Assembly: GCA_934448295.1 (NCBI GenBank)
Contig: CAKSEY010000020.1
Span: 1-54,244, forward strand
Reading direction: 5' to 3'
DNA length: 54,244 nt
Source of the DNA: an uncultured Oscillospiraceae bacterium
GTDB taxonomy: Bacteria; Bacillota; Clostridia; Oscillospirales; Ruminococcaceae
A program made the translations under genes and the position numbers. The notes under the pieces were generated by a model, which was not told the DNA's origin, did not search any database, and saw nothing but the letters and a program-made list of their open reading frames with translations. This document shows, one piece after another, positions 16,222-25,091 of this stretch; positions within the stretch are counted from its first letter, which is position 1; each line of letters opens with the position of its first letter.

Positions 16222-18915
16222 TTAATTCCTTTCTGCGAATATCCTGCACGGATAAGGATAACCGCCGTTTACGCTGTCTGAACGCTCCCAATAACCGTAT
16301 CCGCTGGATTTTGCATTGAGAACGGAGAGAACTCCCTCGACCGTAAGTCCTGTATCTGCGGGGACTGACAGTATCATCGTCTTTGCGGAGGAACGCGTCC
16401 TCTTGCCGATAACGGAGTAATTGTTGGCATTGTCCACAATGCAGTAAAGTATCTTGTGACCGTTCTCGTTTCCGTCAGCGCCGGCGATGCCGCCGTTGTT
16501 CGTACCGTTAAGGTAGATATTCGCAGCATAGCAGCTCTTGATGTACGCCGAAACATTATGAGCCGTTGCAGTACCTACAATACCGCCGCTGTTTTCGGCA
16601 GTTGACGTGAACGTCCGCACGCCGCAGCCGATTATACTGCCGCCTGCGCAGTGCGGTTTTTCTCCGCTGTTGAACAGCTCCACGCCGTAAGCAGTCCCGG
16701 CAATTCCGCCTGCGGAAACAGCCGAGCCGCTGACGGTAATGTTGTTTGCGATACAGCCTGTCACGGTGCAGGCGTTGCCCACTATACCGCCGATACTTTT
16801 GCCGCCGCTGACCGCTATTCCGTCCGCCATGCAGTCCGAAATATCGCCGCCGAAACCGCATATTCCTCCGATATTTTCAGCGCCGTCAGCCGTGATTTTG
16901 CTGTTCAGAACTTTACAGCCGATTATTCGTGTATTTCCGGTGGAGAAATATTCGTCAGTGTCGGTCGAGGGGTAAGCGTAGGATACGACTTCGTTGCAGA
17001 TTACTCCGAGATTTTTATTCTTTCCGGCTTTGATATTTGCGCCGTCAACTACAACATTCTGTATAGTTCCTGCGGCAACAGTACCAAATAAACCGCCGTC
17101 GCCGGAAATATTCTTGATAGAATAACCCTGCCCATCGTACACAAAATAATCATATGATTTGTTTTCGTAACCGCGGGTGATTTTCTTCGTGCTGATAGGA
17201 TTTCTATTCGTATTCCTCGGAAACGCAATATCCGCGGTCTGGACGAAATATCCCTTTGCGCCCTGTTCGGAAAGCCGCAGGAGCTGGTCGTAATAGCTGA
17301 TGATATACGGATTTTCAGCCGTTCCCTTACCGCCGCCGTATTCGTTAAGAACACGGTAGAGCTTGGTGCTTTTGCTGAACTTACTTTCAACACCGCCGTA
17401 ATATTCAATCGTGCCGAAATCTCCGTTCTGCTTTTTGGTGGAGTAGCCGTAGGTACAGCCGAAAACGCTGTTATAAATATCGTCCTTATCGTCCACCACG
17501 GGCAATGTCAGTTTTGCGAATCCCGTCATATCCAAAGCTGCCTTGTATTCCAGCGCTTCTGTATTCAGATAGCTGCGGTCAATGGAAATTGTGATATATG
17601 TAGCACTCTGCCACTTTGCGTAAAGGTCGCAGTCCTCGGAAACATCGAGGTTCTCCACACGGACGGGAGAATTTTCAAAGTACCAGCCGGAAACTATCTC
17701 GCCGTCCTTTGTCACGCCGAAATCATCGAGCATATCCAGCGTTGAGCCGATTTCGGCTTCGATTATCTGAACCTTATCATCATAGTGCAGAGTGATTTTC
17801 GCTGTCGGAGGTTTCTTGCTCCACACGGCGTATAGGGTGAGGTTTTCCGCAGGCATGGTAAGGCTTTTTAACGCAGATTTGGCGTTATCCGTTTTCGCCC
17901 AGCCTGTCAGGAAAAGTCCCTCACGGTATATTGAAACGTCTTTCGGCAGAGGAACGCTGTCGCCGTATCTAACCTCCGCCCGTGAGAGCTGACCTGTTCC
18001 ACCGTTGGAATTGTAGGTCACAGTAAAGATATCCGGCTCCCAGACGGCGAACATCTTTACATTTTCATACGGCATTTTGTAGTCATAAAGGGGATACGCA
18101 ATGTCCGTATTGTCGGAAAAGCCAAGCAGCTTGTAGCCTTTCCGGGATATGAATTTTGACGCGCTTTCGGCAGAGGGAAGAACGACATACTGTCCGGCTT
18201 CTGCCGAAATGCTTTCAAGAGTACCCTCGCCGCCGTTCGGGTAGAAAGTTATAGTGTAAACTCCGCTTGCGCCGGAATTTGAGGAGGAACTGTAACCGCT
18301 GTTGGTGTAGCCTGTTTCAGAAGTTTCCGCAGGCGGTTCGGCTGATGAAGTTTCGATTACGGGGACGTCTGCTTCGCCCTGTTTGGAGGATTCCGTAGGG
18401 GGAATTTCTGTTTCTGCCGTAGTGGTTTCTCCGGTAGGAACGGCGGTTTCTGCTGTTTCCATAGTTGCGGAAGTTTCCGTTGTTTCTGTGGGAGTATCGG
18501 TTTTATTACTGCCGGATAAAACCGATACTGCAATAAGAATGACCGCCGCGACAGCGATACCACCTATAATGAGGTAGGTAGTAAGATTTTTCTTTCCCTT
18601 GCTTTTTGCGGATTTGCCCGTTGAAATGGAGTAGGTGTTTGCGTCGATTACAGCGAGCTTTCCCTCCGCTTCAAGCTGGGCGAATTTCTCGGAATTCAAG
18701 CCGTCTGCGATAGGCTCGTCCGTCTGGTACTGCGTGTAGGTGCAATCTACAAGCGCTGTTTTGGTGCGCTTCACGAAAGCCTTGTATTCCGCCGTCTGCG
18801 TTATCATCTTTTCCTCAAAGGGAACGCCGTTTTCATCTGCGTTCTGTTCGGGAATAATGAACACGGTTTCGGCTTCATCGTCAAAGCTCGATATGTCAGC
18901 TTTGAAAAAGTACAT
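16222..18915 (-). CDS. Large membrane-anchored surface protein with InlB-type and GLUG-type repeats
   Basis: The 897-residue protein has a cytoplasmic N-terminus of about 110 residues, one membrane helix (about 112-134, TTYLIIGGIAVAAVILIAVS) and a Thr/Glu/Ser-rich stalk (135-215). Next come InlB B-repeat-like modules with the signature TITFYPNGGEGTL...GYKLLGF and FTVTYNSNGGTGQL...LFLTGW (about 220-440). The C-terminal half has GLUG-like repeats (NIGGICGFGGDISDCMADG, SIGGIVGNACTVTGCIANN, SAGGIAGTAYG). There is no sorting signal or dockerin. Topology is cytoplasm-in, bulk outside. Such proteins on conjugative elements are plausible adhesins or mating-contact factors, but no such role is proven here. 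It is transcribed away from the toxin-antitoxin promoter. Confidence 0.75.
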   Translation of the reverse strand: MYFFKADISSFDDEAETVFIIPEQNADENGVPFEEKMITQTAEYKAFVKRTKTALVDCTYTQYQTDEPIADGLNSEKFAQLEAEGKLAVIDANTYSISTGKSAKSKGKKNLTTYLIIGGIAVAAVILIAVSVLSGSNKTDTPTETTETSATMETAETAVPTGETTTAETEIPPTESSKQGEADVPVIETSSAEPPAETSETGYTNSGYSSSSNSGASGVYTITFYPNGGEGTLESISAEAGQYVVLPSAESASKFISRKGYKLLGFSDNTDIAYPLYDYKMPYENVKMFAVWEPDIFTVTYNSNGGTGQLSRAEVRYGDSVPLPKDVSIYREGLFLTGWAKTDNAKSALKSLTMPAENLTLYAVWSKKPPTAKITLHYDDKVQIIEAEIGSTLDMLDDFGVTKDGEIVSGWYFENSPVRVENLDVSEDCDLYAKWQSATYITISIDRSYLNTEALEYKAALDMTGFAKLTLPVVDDKDDIYNSVFGCTYGYSTKKQNGDFGTIEYYGGVESKFSKSTKLYRVLNEYGGGKGTAENPYIISYYDQLLRLSEQGAKGYFVQTADIAFPRNTNRNPISTKKITRGYENKSYDYFVYDGQGYSIKNISGDGGLFGTVAAGTIQNVVVDGANIKAGKNKNLGVICNEVVSYAYPSTDTDEYFSTGNTRIIGCKVLNSKITADGAENIGGICGFGGDISDCMADGIAVSGGKSIGGIVGNACTVTGCIANNITVSGSAVSAGGIAGTAYGVELFNSGEKPHCAGGSIIGCGVRTFTSTAENSGGIVGTATAHNVSAYIKSCYAANIYLNGTNNGGIAGADGNENGHKILYCIVDNANNYSVIGKRTRSSAKTMILSVPADTGLTVEGVLSVLNAKSSGYGYWERSDSVNGGYPYPCRIFAERN

Positions 18916-18945
18916 TATTTTCCACCTTTCTTTCTGAAATTGATA

Positions 18946-18983
18946 TTGACAAAGTATGCTTTTTGATGTACAATATAAGTACA
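18946..18983 (+). promoter_or_regulatory. Promoter and palindromic operator of the toxin-antitoxin operon
   Basis: TTGACA (18946-18951) and TACAAT (18969-18974) are separated by 17 bases. The inverted repeat TGTAC-AATATAA-GTACA (18967-18983) covers the -10 box. A RelB-type antitoxin, alone or in complex with its toxin, would be expected to bind it and repress the operon. Confidence 0.75.
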
Positions 18984-19017
18984 GAGTAAGTATAATAGCG
19001 CTGAAGGAGATGATTTT

Positions 19018-19299
19018 ATGGCAACAACAAGTGTTACTATGCGTGTGGACTGCGAAGATAAGGCAAAGGCTGAACAGATTTTCAATGCGCTGGGACTGAA
19101 TATGTCAACGGCATTCAATATGTTCATCAAGCAGACTATCCGCTGCGACGGAATTCCGTTTGAGGTCACACTTCACAACAGAGCTGACGATTATTTCTAC
19201 AGCCCTGCGAATATGGCTCACATCAACCGTTCTATCGCTCAGCTCAATGCAGGAAAGGTTTCCAGGCACGAACTTGTCGAGGTAGAGGACGATGATTAA
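19018..19299 (+). CDS. RelB/DinJ-family antitoxin
   Basis: The 93-residue protein starts MATTSVTMRVDCEDKAKAEQ, followed by LGLNMSTAFNMFIKQTIRCD, the ribbon-helix-helix pattern of RelB/DinJ antitoxins. The C-terminal part (ANMAHINRSIAQLNAGKVSR) is the toxin-binding tail. GAAGGAGATGATTTT precedes the ATG. It overlaps the toxin gene by 8 bases, the usual coupling for such pairs. It should neutralise the toxin and repress the operon through the palindrome at 18967-18983. It stabilises the ICE, or is simply cargo; it is the only rightward operon in the ICE part of the window. Confidence 0.9.
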   Translation: MATTSVTMRVDCEDKAKAEQIFNALGLNMSTAFNMFIKQTIRCDGIPFEVTLHNRADDYFYSPANMAHINRSIAQLNAGKVSRHELVEVEDDD

Positions 19300-19549
19300 A
19301 CTCTGGACTGACGAGGCTTGGGCGGACTACCTTTACTGGCAGGGCGAGGACAGAAAAACTCTGAAACGAATTAACCTGCTCATCAAGGATATTGAGCGTG
19401 ACCCTTTTGACGGAATAGGAAAAGCCGAACCGCTGAAACACAACCTAAGTGGCTACTGGAGCCGCAGAATCGACGATACAAACCGGCTTGTCTACAAGGT
19501 CGAGGACGGTCAGCTTTATATTATTTCCTGCCGTTATCACTACGAATAA
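19292..19549 (+). CDS. Txe/YoeB-family mRNA interferase toxin
   Basis: The 85-residue protein has the hallmark YoeB/Txe sequence: WTDEAWADYLYWQ at the start, KRINLLIKDIERDPFDGIGK in the middle, then LSGYWSRRIDDTNRLVYKVE and the C-terminal CRYHYE. The Glu, Arg and terminal His-Tyr residues of the RNase fold are present (E47-like within KAEPL, R in RRID/NRLVY, H83 and Y84). It cleaves ribosome-bound mRNA when free of antitoxin. It is translationally coupled to the upstream RelB-type gene and followed by a bidirectional terminator. Confidence 0.92.
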   Translation: MIKLWTDEAWADYLYWQGEDRKTLKRINLLIKDIERDPFDGIGKAEPLKHNLSGYWSRRIDDTNRLVYKVEDGQLYIISCRYHYE

Positions 19550-19553
19550 TGAA

Positions 19554-19585
19554 AATCTCCGCTTCATCGCAAGCGGAGATTACCT
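19554..19585. terminator. Bidirectional terminator between toxin and topoisomerase genes
   Basis: A perfect 11-bp stem, AATCTCCGCTT (19554-19564) and AAGCGGAGATT (19571-19581), has a 6-base loop. T-rich sequence lies on the rightward side and TTTTC on the leftward side. It ends the toxin-antitoxin operon and overlaps the stop of the convergent topoisomerase gene. Confidence 0.85.
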
Positions 19586-21691
19586 TTTCGTCTTGTCCTC
19601 AAAACGCATTGTAAAGCCGATTTTGGCGTTTCCGTTCTTGTCGGTTCTGTCTGCAAAAGAAACGACAGCATTGTATGTGTTTCCGGTTTTCTCGGATTTG
19701 AAACCGCCGACCTTGACTTCTCCGTGCGACAGCAGATTTTTCATCATGGGTTCTGTCAGCTTTTTGCCCTTAGATGTGAAGAAATAATCGTCCTCATAAA
19801 CACGGAAAATGCAGTCCTTGGGAGCCTTTTCGCAGTAGAATATACCCGTATTGTCCCGAACGAATTTATACACATTGCCGCCGCATTTCGGGCATTTCCC
19901 GACCGGAGTTTTCTGAGCGGTTCTCGGCTCAGCGACGGGAGTATGCGTTCTGTGCTTTTCGGCTTCAATGATAGCCTTGATTTTCTCCGTAATGCTGCTG
20001 ATTACTTCATCAGCGCTGGCGGTGCCGTTCTCTATTGCGGCAAGCTGTAATTCCATTGCGGCAGTCATTTCAACGGACTTAACTTCGGGAGGGACGAAAT
20101 TTATCATCTTTATTCCCATTTCAGTCGCGGAAATAACCTTGTTTTTGCGCTCTGCATAGCCGTCCGCGAGTATCTTTTCGATGATAGCCGCCCTCGTTGC
20201 GGGAGTGCCTAACCCTCTTTCGGAAACATATCCGGAAAGTTCCTTGTCCTCTATGCGGCGGTCGATATTTTCCATCGCCTTTAAGAGCGAGCTTTCCGTG
20301 TATCGCTTCGGCGGCTTGGTTTCGCCCTCTGTAATAAAAATATCTTCCGCATAAAATGTATCGTTTTCGGAACAGTTTATTTCCGGCGGTATCTCGACAT
20401 CATCAGGGCAAAGCGCTTTCCAGCCGAGGTTGACAGGCTTTTTCTGTTTCAGCTTAAATGTTTCGCCGCAAATATCAAAGACGTACTCAATATCCATGTA
20501 TTCGTACTGCGCCGAAAGAGCTTCCAGCAGCCTGCGGATAACCAGATGTAAAATCTGCTTTTCGTCAGAGGTCAGCTCCATATTTACAGCATTCCCGATA
20601 TTCTCGGTGGGAATAATCGCATGATGGTCGGACACCTTTGCGTTGTTGACTATCCTGCCGTCAATGTTCAGTCCGTTTGACAGAAGAACGTTTACCGCCT
20701 TTTCTTCAAAAGCGCGGAGCATTTCGACGCGTCCGGGGAGGATTTCTGCCATATCGTCCGTCAGATAGCTGCTGTCCGTTCTCGGATAGGTGAGCAGTTT
20801 CTTTTCGTAAAGGCTCTGCATAACGGAGAGCGTTCTCGCCGCTGAAAATCCCAGCTCATCGTTTGCGGCTATCTGCAAAGAGGTGAGCGAGAACAGCAGA
20901 GGGCGGTTCTCCTTTTTCTTCTGGGAGGTTATGCTCTTTACCGTAACCGGCTGCCCCTTGCAAATTTCAAGTATTTTTTTAGCGGCGATTCTTTCGGAAA
21001 GGCAGTCTACATCGTTGTCAAACCATTCAGCGCCGTTTGAGAGTTTCACCTTATAAAAAGGGCGCTTCACGAAATTGCTTATCTCGTTTTCACGCTGAAC
21101 AAGCATATTCAGTACAGCCGTTCTGACGCGCCCGATCGAGCATTTTGCGCCGAAATAGCTTGTGTAGAGCCGCGTCAGATTTATGCCCCACATCCAGTCT
21201 ATCTTGCTGCGGGTAAATCCTGCGGAATAAAGATTATCGTATTCGCTTGCCGGTTTAAGGTCGGCGAACCCGGCACGGATACTCGCTTCCGTCATGGAGG
21301 AGATCCACAGGCGGCGCACCGGCTTTGTACAGCCGATGTAGTCGTATATGTATCTGAAAATGCACTCGCCCTCACGTCCGGCGTCTGTTGCTTCGATAAT
21401 CTCGTCGATTTTGGAACTGTTCATCTGCCGTGCAAGCGTTTTCAGGACCGAAACCGCATTCTCTATCGGGACGAACTGAAAATCCGGCATAATGGGCAGG
21501 TCGGAAAGCGACCACTTCTTGTAGCCCTCGTTATATTCGTCAGGCTGTTTCAGCCGGACAAGGTGTCCTCTCGCCGATGTGACTATGTATCCGTTGCCGC
21601 AAAGCGCTCCATCGGCGGTCTTTTGCGCTGCGCCGAGAACGGCGGCAATATCACGCATTACCGACGGTTTTTCCGCTACTACCAGTTTCAT
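19580..21691 (-). CDS. topB: DNA topoisomerase III (TopB-like, ICE-encoded)
   Basis: The 703-residue type IA topoisomerase has a Toprim domain with KLVVAEKPSVMRDIAAVLG and DAGREGE (residues 103-109), the SxGRVR motif (SIGRVRTAVL), the active-site tyrosine Y302 in LLTYPRTDSSYL, and RGLGTPATRAAIIEKI. A C-terminal zinc-type module follows (KCPKCGGNVYKF, then FYCEKAPKDC). Most Tn1549/CTn-type elements carry this gene. It probably resolves intermediates during conjugative replication or excision. It overlaps the DUF4315 gene by 41 bases, and a 16-bp palindrome (21715-21730) lies 24 bases upstream of its ATG. Confidence 0.93.
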   Translation of the reverse strand: MKLVVAEKPSVMRDIAAVLGAAQKTADGALCGNGYIVTSARGHLVRLKQPDEYNEGYKKWSLSDLPIMPDFQFVPIENAVSVLKTLARQMNSSKIDEIIEATDAGREGECIFRYIYDYIGCTKPVRRLWISSMTEASIRAGFADLKPASEYDNLYSAGFTRSKIDWMWGINLTRLYTSYFGAKCSIGRVRTAVLNMLVQRENEISNFVKRPFYKVKLSNGAEWFDNDVDCLSERIAAKKILEICKGQPVTVKSITSQKKKENRPLLFSLTSLQIAANDELGFSAARTLSVMQSLYEKKLLTYPRTDSSYLTDDMAEILPGRVEMLRAFEEKAVNVLLSNGLNIDGRIVNNAKVSDHHAIIPTENIGNAVNMELTSDEKQILHLVIRRLLEALSAQYEYMDIEYVFDICGETFKLKQKKPVNLGWKALCPDDVEIPPEINCSENDTFYAEDIFITEGETKPPKRYTESSLLKAMENIDRRIEDKELSGYVSERGLGTPATRAAIIEKILADGYAERKNKVISATEMGIKMINFVPPEVKSVEMTAAMELQLAAIENGTASADEVISSITEKIKAIIEAEKHRTHTPVAEPRTAQKTPVGKCPKCGGNVYKFVRDNTGIFYCEKAPKDCIFRVYEDDYFFTSKGKKLTEPMMKNLLSHGEVKVGGFKSEKTGNTYNAVVSFADRTDKNGNAKIGFTMRFEDKTKR

Positions 21692-22007
21692 TTTTGTTTT
21701 CCTCCTGTTTGATCGTGCTATTTATAGCACCGTTTTCTTTGCTGTCCGCAGCGCTGTTTTCATTATCGAAAAATCCCGTGCTGACAGCTTCAATGACCGT
21801 TCCAATACCGATACCCTTGTCTTTCAGCATACTGAAAAGCCGCTGTGCCTCCAGCTCAAAGATGTTCTTTGAGAGCGCGTCAATATCCGCTTTCAGAGCA
21901 GCGGCGGCAGTTTTCTTCTTTTCGATTACCGAATTAATTTCGTCGAGCTTCTTTTTCTTGACCTCGACCTTTTCGGAATAGGCGGCGATTTTCTCGTCTG
22001 TATTCAA
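21651..22007 (-). CDS. DUF4315-family ICE protein
   Basis: The 118-residue protein has an N-terminal coiled coil (EKIAAYSEKVEVKKKKLDEI, then LKADIDALSKNIFELEAQRL), a conserved FSMLKDKGIGIGTVIEAV motif and a polar disordered tail. This matches the DUF4315 proteins found between the CD1108-like and topB genes of clostridial ICEs. The function is unknown. Its 3' end overlaps the start of topB, and the palindromic operator candidate is inside it. Confidence 0.75.
   Translation of the reverse strand: MNTDEKIAAYSEKVEVKKKKLDEINSVIEKKKTAAAALKADIDALSKNIFELEAQRLFSMLKDKGIGIGTVIEAVSTGFFDNENSAADSKENGAINSTIKQEENKNETGSSGKTVGNA
21715..21730. promoter_or_regulatory. 16-bp palindrome, copy A (upstream of topB)
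   Basis: GTGCTATTTATAGCAC is a perfect palindrome. The same sequence, up to the central TTTA/TAAA, occurs at 33080-33095 and 34534-34549. This copy sits inside the DUF4315 coding region, 24 bases upstream of the topB start. Confidence 0.7.
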
Positions 22008-22008
22008 G

Positions 22009-22251
22009 CTACAATCTCCTTTGCTTCCGTTTTTCGCGGATTTTGTGAATAACGTATGCGCCTGTCACGGCGGCGAGCAGTCCTATGTCAACAAGACTTA
22101 TATGGAACTGCGGACGGTCAGCCGGTTCGGCTCCCTCTGCCGTATCGGGCGGCATATCAAAGATATTCGCCTTTATGATAAAAAACAAGAACGTCAGCAG
22201 CACGACTGCAATAATGCAGATGAATATGCGCTGTTTAACGCTTTTGCCCAT
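22009..22251 (-). CDS. Small two-helix membrane protein of the ICE
   Basis: The product starts MGKSVKQRIFICIIAVVLLT and has one strong membrane helix near its start (IFICIIAVVLLTFLFFII). It then has an acidic/proline loop (DMPPDTAEGAEPADRP), a second hydrophobic stretch (DIGLLAAVTGAYVIH) and a basic end. The ATG at 22251 is preferred. A longer frame starts upstream at 22299, but its only ribosome-binding-like GGGAGG is inside it. The gene's place beside DUF4315 is where CTn elements carry the DUF4366/CD1107-type membrane protein, of which this could be a short relative. A mating-channel role is inferred. Confidence 0.55.
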   Translation of the reverse strand: MGKSVKQRIFICIIAVVLLTFLFFIIKANIFDMPPDTAEGAEPADRPQFHISLVDIGLLAAVTGAYVIHKIREKRKQRRL

Positions 22252-22270
22252 AAATGAATTGTACAGTTTC

Positions 22271-24373
22271 TTAATTGATACCACCCTCCCAATAATCAAG
22301 CGTACTCTGTATTATCGCCTTTGACGCCTGATACCTTGCCTTTTCGTTATCCGTGAAATCATAGATTTCGGGATAATCTTCATTGTAATAATCCTTGACC
22401 GTATAGAGCTTGACGGTCAGTTTGGTGTGATTGATGGGGCAGTATGGGTGTCCTTTGCAATAATAATGCTTGTGACCGTCATCGTCCGTGTAATAGGCGC
22501 AGCGGTCGGATTTGTATTTCGTCTTGCAGTTCTCGCCGGGGCAAGCCACGGGCGAGGTTTCGACTGCTGTCTTGTAAACGAACGTATCACCCCAGCGGCA
22601 GTAATTCTGATTGACGGTTTTCATGAACTCCTCGAAATCCTCGCGTTTGAAATCGAAGTCGTATATTTCGCCGTCTGAAACTCCGTCAGCCTGCTGTTTC
22701 TCCCTTGTCATAAGCACGAAAAGCAGGGACATATAATCTGCGTAATCGTCCGTGCCAAAATCGTCTATCCACGAATTTATAGTCCTGTCAGCGCCTTTGG
22801 CGGGGTAGAAAGTGTTGTTGTGGCTCTTGTCGATGTACTGGATTATTTTTCTGGGAGCAGTAGTATCTCCGTCGCAAAATCCCGTCACCGTGTCTTTCAG
22901 AGCGTCTTTCGCCTGTTTTTCCATGACGTCCTTTGCCTGTTCGATGAATTCCTTATAGCCCTCGTAAATTTGTTCGGGGGTCTGATTACTGTTATCATCG
23001 ACAAGCCATGCACCGCCGCCGGCGACAGAACCGCCTGCGCCGCCTATCATTTCGGCAAAGCACAAACAGATAACCAGCACTATCAGTATCACGCCGATAA
23101 TGATAAGGCTGTACGGCATTGTGGACGAAATAAACGACGCTATCTTAGATACCGCCCCGGCGATTGCTTTGCCTGCCGCCTGTGTCGCTTTCTGCGCAGC
23201 TTTAGCGGCTGTCTTGGCGGTTTGAGCAGCAGCCTTTCCGGCTTTGGCAGCGCCTTTCTTCACGGCTCGCTTGGCGAGGAATTTGGCTTCTGCCGTGATG
23301 TTGTGATTTATGCGTTTCCGCAGCTTTCGCAGTAATTCCGCAGATGTAGGTTTGTGGATTTTCCGGTAAACCCTCTTGGTGATTTTAGAGCCGTTCTTGG
23401 CTGTTTTCACTCCGGCATTTGCGGCGGTTTTAATTCCGCTGGCGCCGTGGTCGTATATCTGAACGCCGAGTTTCGCGGATTTAACGCCGTTATCGTCGGA
23501 CTTTTCAGCCTGCGCCACAAAGCCCTTTTTCAGCACCTCCGCAGGCTTTGCTGCAATGTTAGCGGCAGTTTTCACTGCGGAGGAAAGTCTACGGTACTTT
23601 GTAATATTCACCTTTGTCGGAGCAACGCCGCCCATGGCAATGGAGATAAGCTCGGCTTTTTTGCGGAAAATCTTTTTCTGCTGTCTGTTAAAGGATTTGA
23701 GCAGCTTCAGACGGGATTTATCAATCTTTTTCCGCTTTATTTTCCGCAGCTTTTTGTTCTGCTGCAGGCTGTAAATTACACGCTCTTTCCGCTTGGTGAG
23801 CGTTCCGTTAGCAACCGTGCCGTTTTTCAAGACTTTGTATTTCTTGTTTTTTGGCTGATGAGGTGACAACTTGTACTGCTTCGGCGGTCGGAACGGAGTG
23901 GGAGTTATTTTCTCGGAAGAACGACCGGAGGTTTTTATTCCGGACTGCGCCTTGCCAGCAGCAGTCGGAGATTTAGAAAGCGGTATCTTGCGGTCAGTAA
24001 CATCAGATTTTTTGCCGCCGATGTGTTCCATGCGCTCCGAAAACTGCCGCCGTTCATTATGCGCCGCACCATGTTGTTCCTGAAAGGCTAGTTTCTTTTC
24101 TCCGGTCGGAACGGTTTGAGATTCCGGATCATGCTCGGGCAGAGCAGATTTCGGTTTGTGCTTTTCAGCCGGAGGGCGGTTCTGCACCGACTTCCCACGT
24201 TCGGACGGCACAGGCTCGTCATTTTCAGAACGGCGAATTGTTCTTTCAGTTTTGCCCGTAAGCTCCTTTTCGTTCTTCTTTGAAAGCTCAGTTTTCTGGG
24301 ATATGCTGTGTTCGATTGAACGGTCGTTTACGGAACGAGCCTTTATGCCGCCTTTTTCGGTAATGACTTTCAA
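22271..24373 (-). CDS. CD1108-like ICE membrane protein, very basic N-terminus
   Basis: The 700-residue protein has a Lys/Arg-rich, disordered N-terminal 240 residues. These are followed by Ala/Lys helical repeats (AAKAGKAAAQTAKTAAKAAQ) that look amphipathic, one strong membrane helix (about residues 418-440, SLIIIGVILIVLVICLCFAE) and an extracytoplasmic domain. That domain ends in a Cys/His cluster (CPGENCKTKYKSDRC, then HYYCKGHPYCPINH) that could bind zinc. It resembles the CD1108 family next to VirB4 in clostridial CTn elements, though it lacks a recognisable peptidase domain. The start is a TTG seven bases after GGGGTG. The function is probably part of the mating apparatus. Confidence 0.6.
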   Translation of the reverse strand: MKVITEKGGIKARSVNDRSIEHSISQKTELSKKNEKELTGKTERTIRRSENDEPVPSERGKSVQNRPPAEKHKPKSALPEHDPESQTVPTGEKKLAFQEQHGAAHNERRQFSERMEHIGGKKSDVTDRKIPLSKSPTAAGKAQSGIKTSGRSSEKITPTPFRPPKQYKLSPHQPKNKKYKVLKNGTVANGTLTKRKERVIYSLQQNKKLRKIKRKKIDKSRLKLLKSFNRQQKKIFRKKAELISIAMGGVAPTKVNITKYRRLSSAVKTAANIAAKPAEVLKKGFVAQAEKSDDNGVKSAKLGVQIYDHGASGIKTAANAGVKTAKNGSKITKRVYRKIHKPTSAELLRKLRKRINHNITAEAKFLAKRAVKKGAAKAGKAAAQTAKTAAKAAQKATQAAGKAIAGAVSKIASFISSTMPYSLIIIGVILIVLVICLCFAEMIGGAGGSVAGGGAWLVDDNSNQTPEQIYEGYKEFIEQAKDVMEKQAKDALKDTVTGFCDGDTTAPRKIIQYIDKSHNNTFYPAKGADRTINSWIDDFGTDDYADYMSLLFVLMTREKQQADGVSDGEIYDFDFKREDFEEFMKTVNQNYCRWGDTFVYKTAVETSPVACPGENCKTKYKSDRCAYYTDDDGHKHYYCKGHPYCPINHTKLTVKLYTVKDYYNEDYPEIYDFTDNEKARYQASKAIIQSTLDYWEGGIN

Positions 24374-24379
24374 TGTAAA

Positions 24380-25090
24380 TCACCCCTTTCCAGCCCATTG
24401 ATTTGCCATAGCCCTTGCAACTCCGGTAAAAGTCTTGGAACGCAGCTTCGCCCGTTCAGCTTGGTTTTTGCCGTTCACCGTCATAGTCCAGCAAACGCCC
24501 TTGACCTTTCCGGATTTGGTAACATATTTTCCGTAGGGAGCAGGGCGAGGTAAATTGCTTATCGGTCTGAGCTGCGGTAAGCCTTTAAGCCAAAGGCACG
24601 TCAGCTTGGTAACGTAGTTTTCGCTGTCCTCGGTGCTTTCTGCAAAGTAGTACGGCTCAATGGTCTGCGTTGGCTTTTTGTAATGAGTTGACATATACCC
24701 GACAGGATTTTCTATTGCGATTTTATCACAGTCAGCATTTGCAAATCTGAGAAAAAAAGCGGCGGCACTCTCACGGAGCTTTTCACGTTCGGCAATGCGT
24801 TCTGGAGGATTGCACTTTGGAGAGAAATGACGGACGCCTGCCCTGGTAAGGTAGGTACACGGCGGGAAAGCAATAATCATATCCCATTTCCCGCGGATAC
24901 TATGCCTTTTGCCGTCCATCGTTGAGAAGAAACACCTGCCGTTGAGCAAAGGAAGAACATCGCCGTGTATATGCCATTCGGGAAAGCCGCCGGAACAAGG
25001 AACAAGGTCACAGCTATACGCATTGTGACCCAGTTTCCTCAATTCAGTTGTTACTCGCTGGCTTTCTTCGCAAGCGACAAGTATCTTCAT
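24380..25090 (-). CDS. DNA cytosine methyltransferase-like protein
   Basis: The 236-residue protein starts MKILVACEESQRVTTELRKL, followed by an acidic DLVPC turn. The catalytic-type Pro-Cys motif is IIAFPPCTYLTRAGV and the ENP motif is KIAIENPVGYM. This is the phage/ICE class that annotates as cytosine methyltransferase but lacks parts of the standard m5C layout, so activity is uncertain. The ATG at 25090 follows GGTGAG and lies one base after the virB4 stop. It may modify ICE DNA against host restriction. A similar gene sits between virB4 and the CD1108-like gene in some Tn1549 relatives. Confidence 0.7.
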   Translation of the reverse strand: MKILVACEESQRVTTELRKLGHNAYSCDLVPCSGGFPEWHIHGDVLPLLNGRCFFSTMDGKRHSIRGKWDMIIAFPPCTYLTRAGVRHFSPKCNPPERIAEREKLRESAAAFFLRFANADCDKIAIENPVGYMSTHYKKPTQTIEPYYFAESTEDSENYVTKLTCLWLKGLPQLRPISNLPRPAPYGKYVTKSGKVKGVCWTMTVNGKNQAERAKLRSKTFTGVARAMANQWAGKG

Positions 25091-25091
25091 A

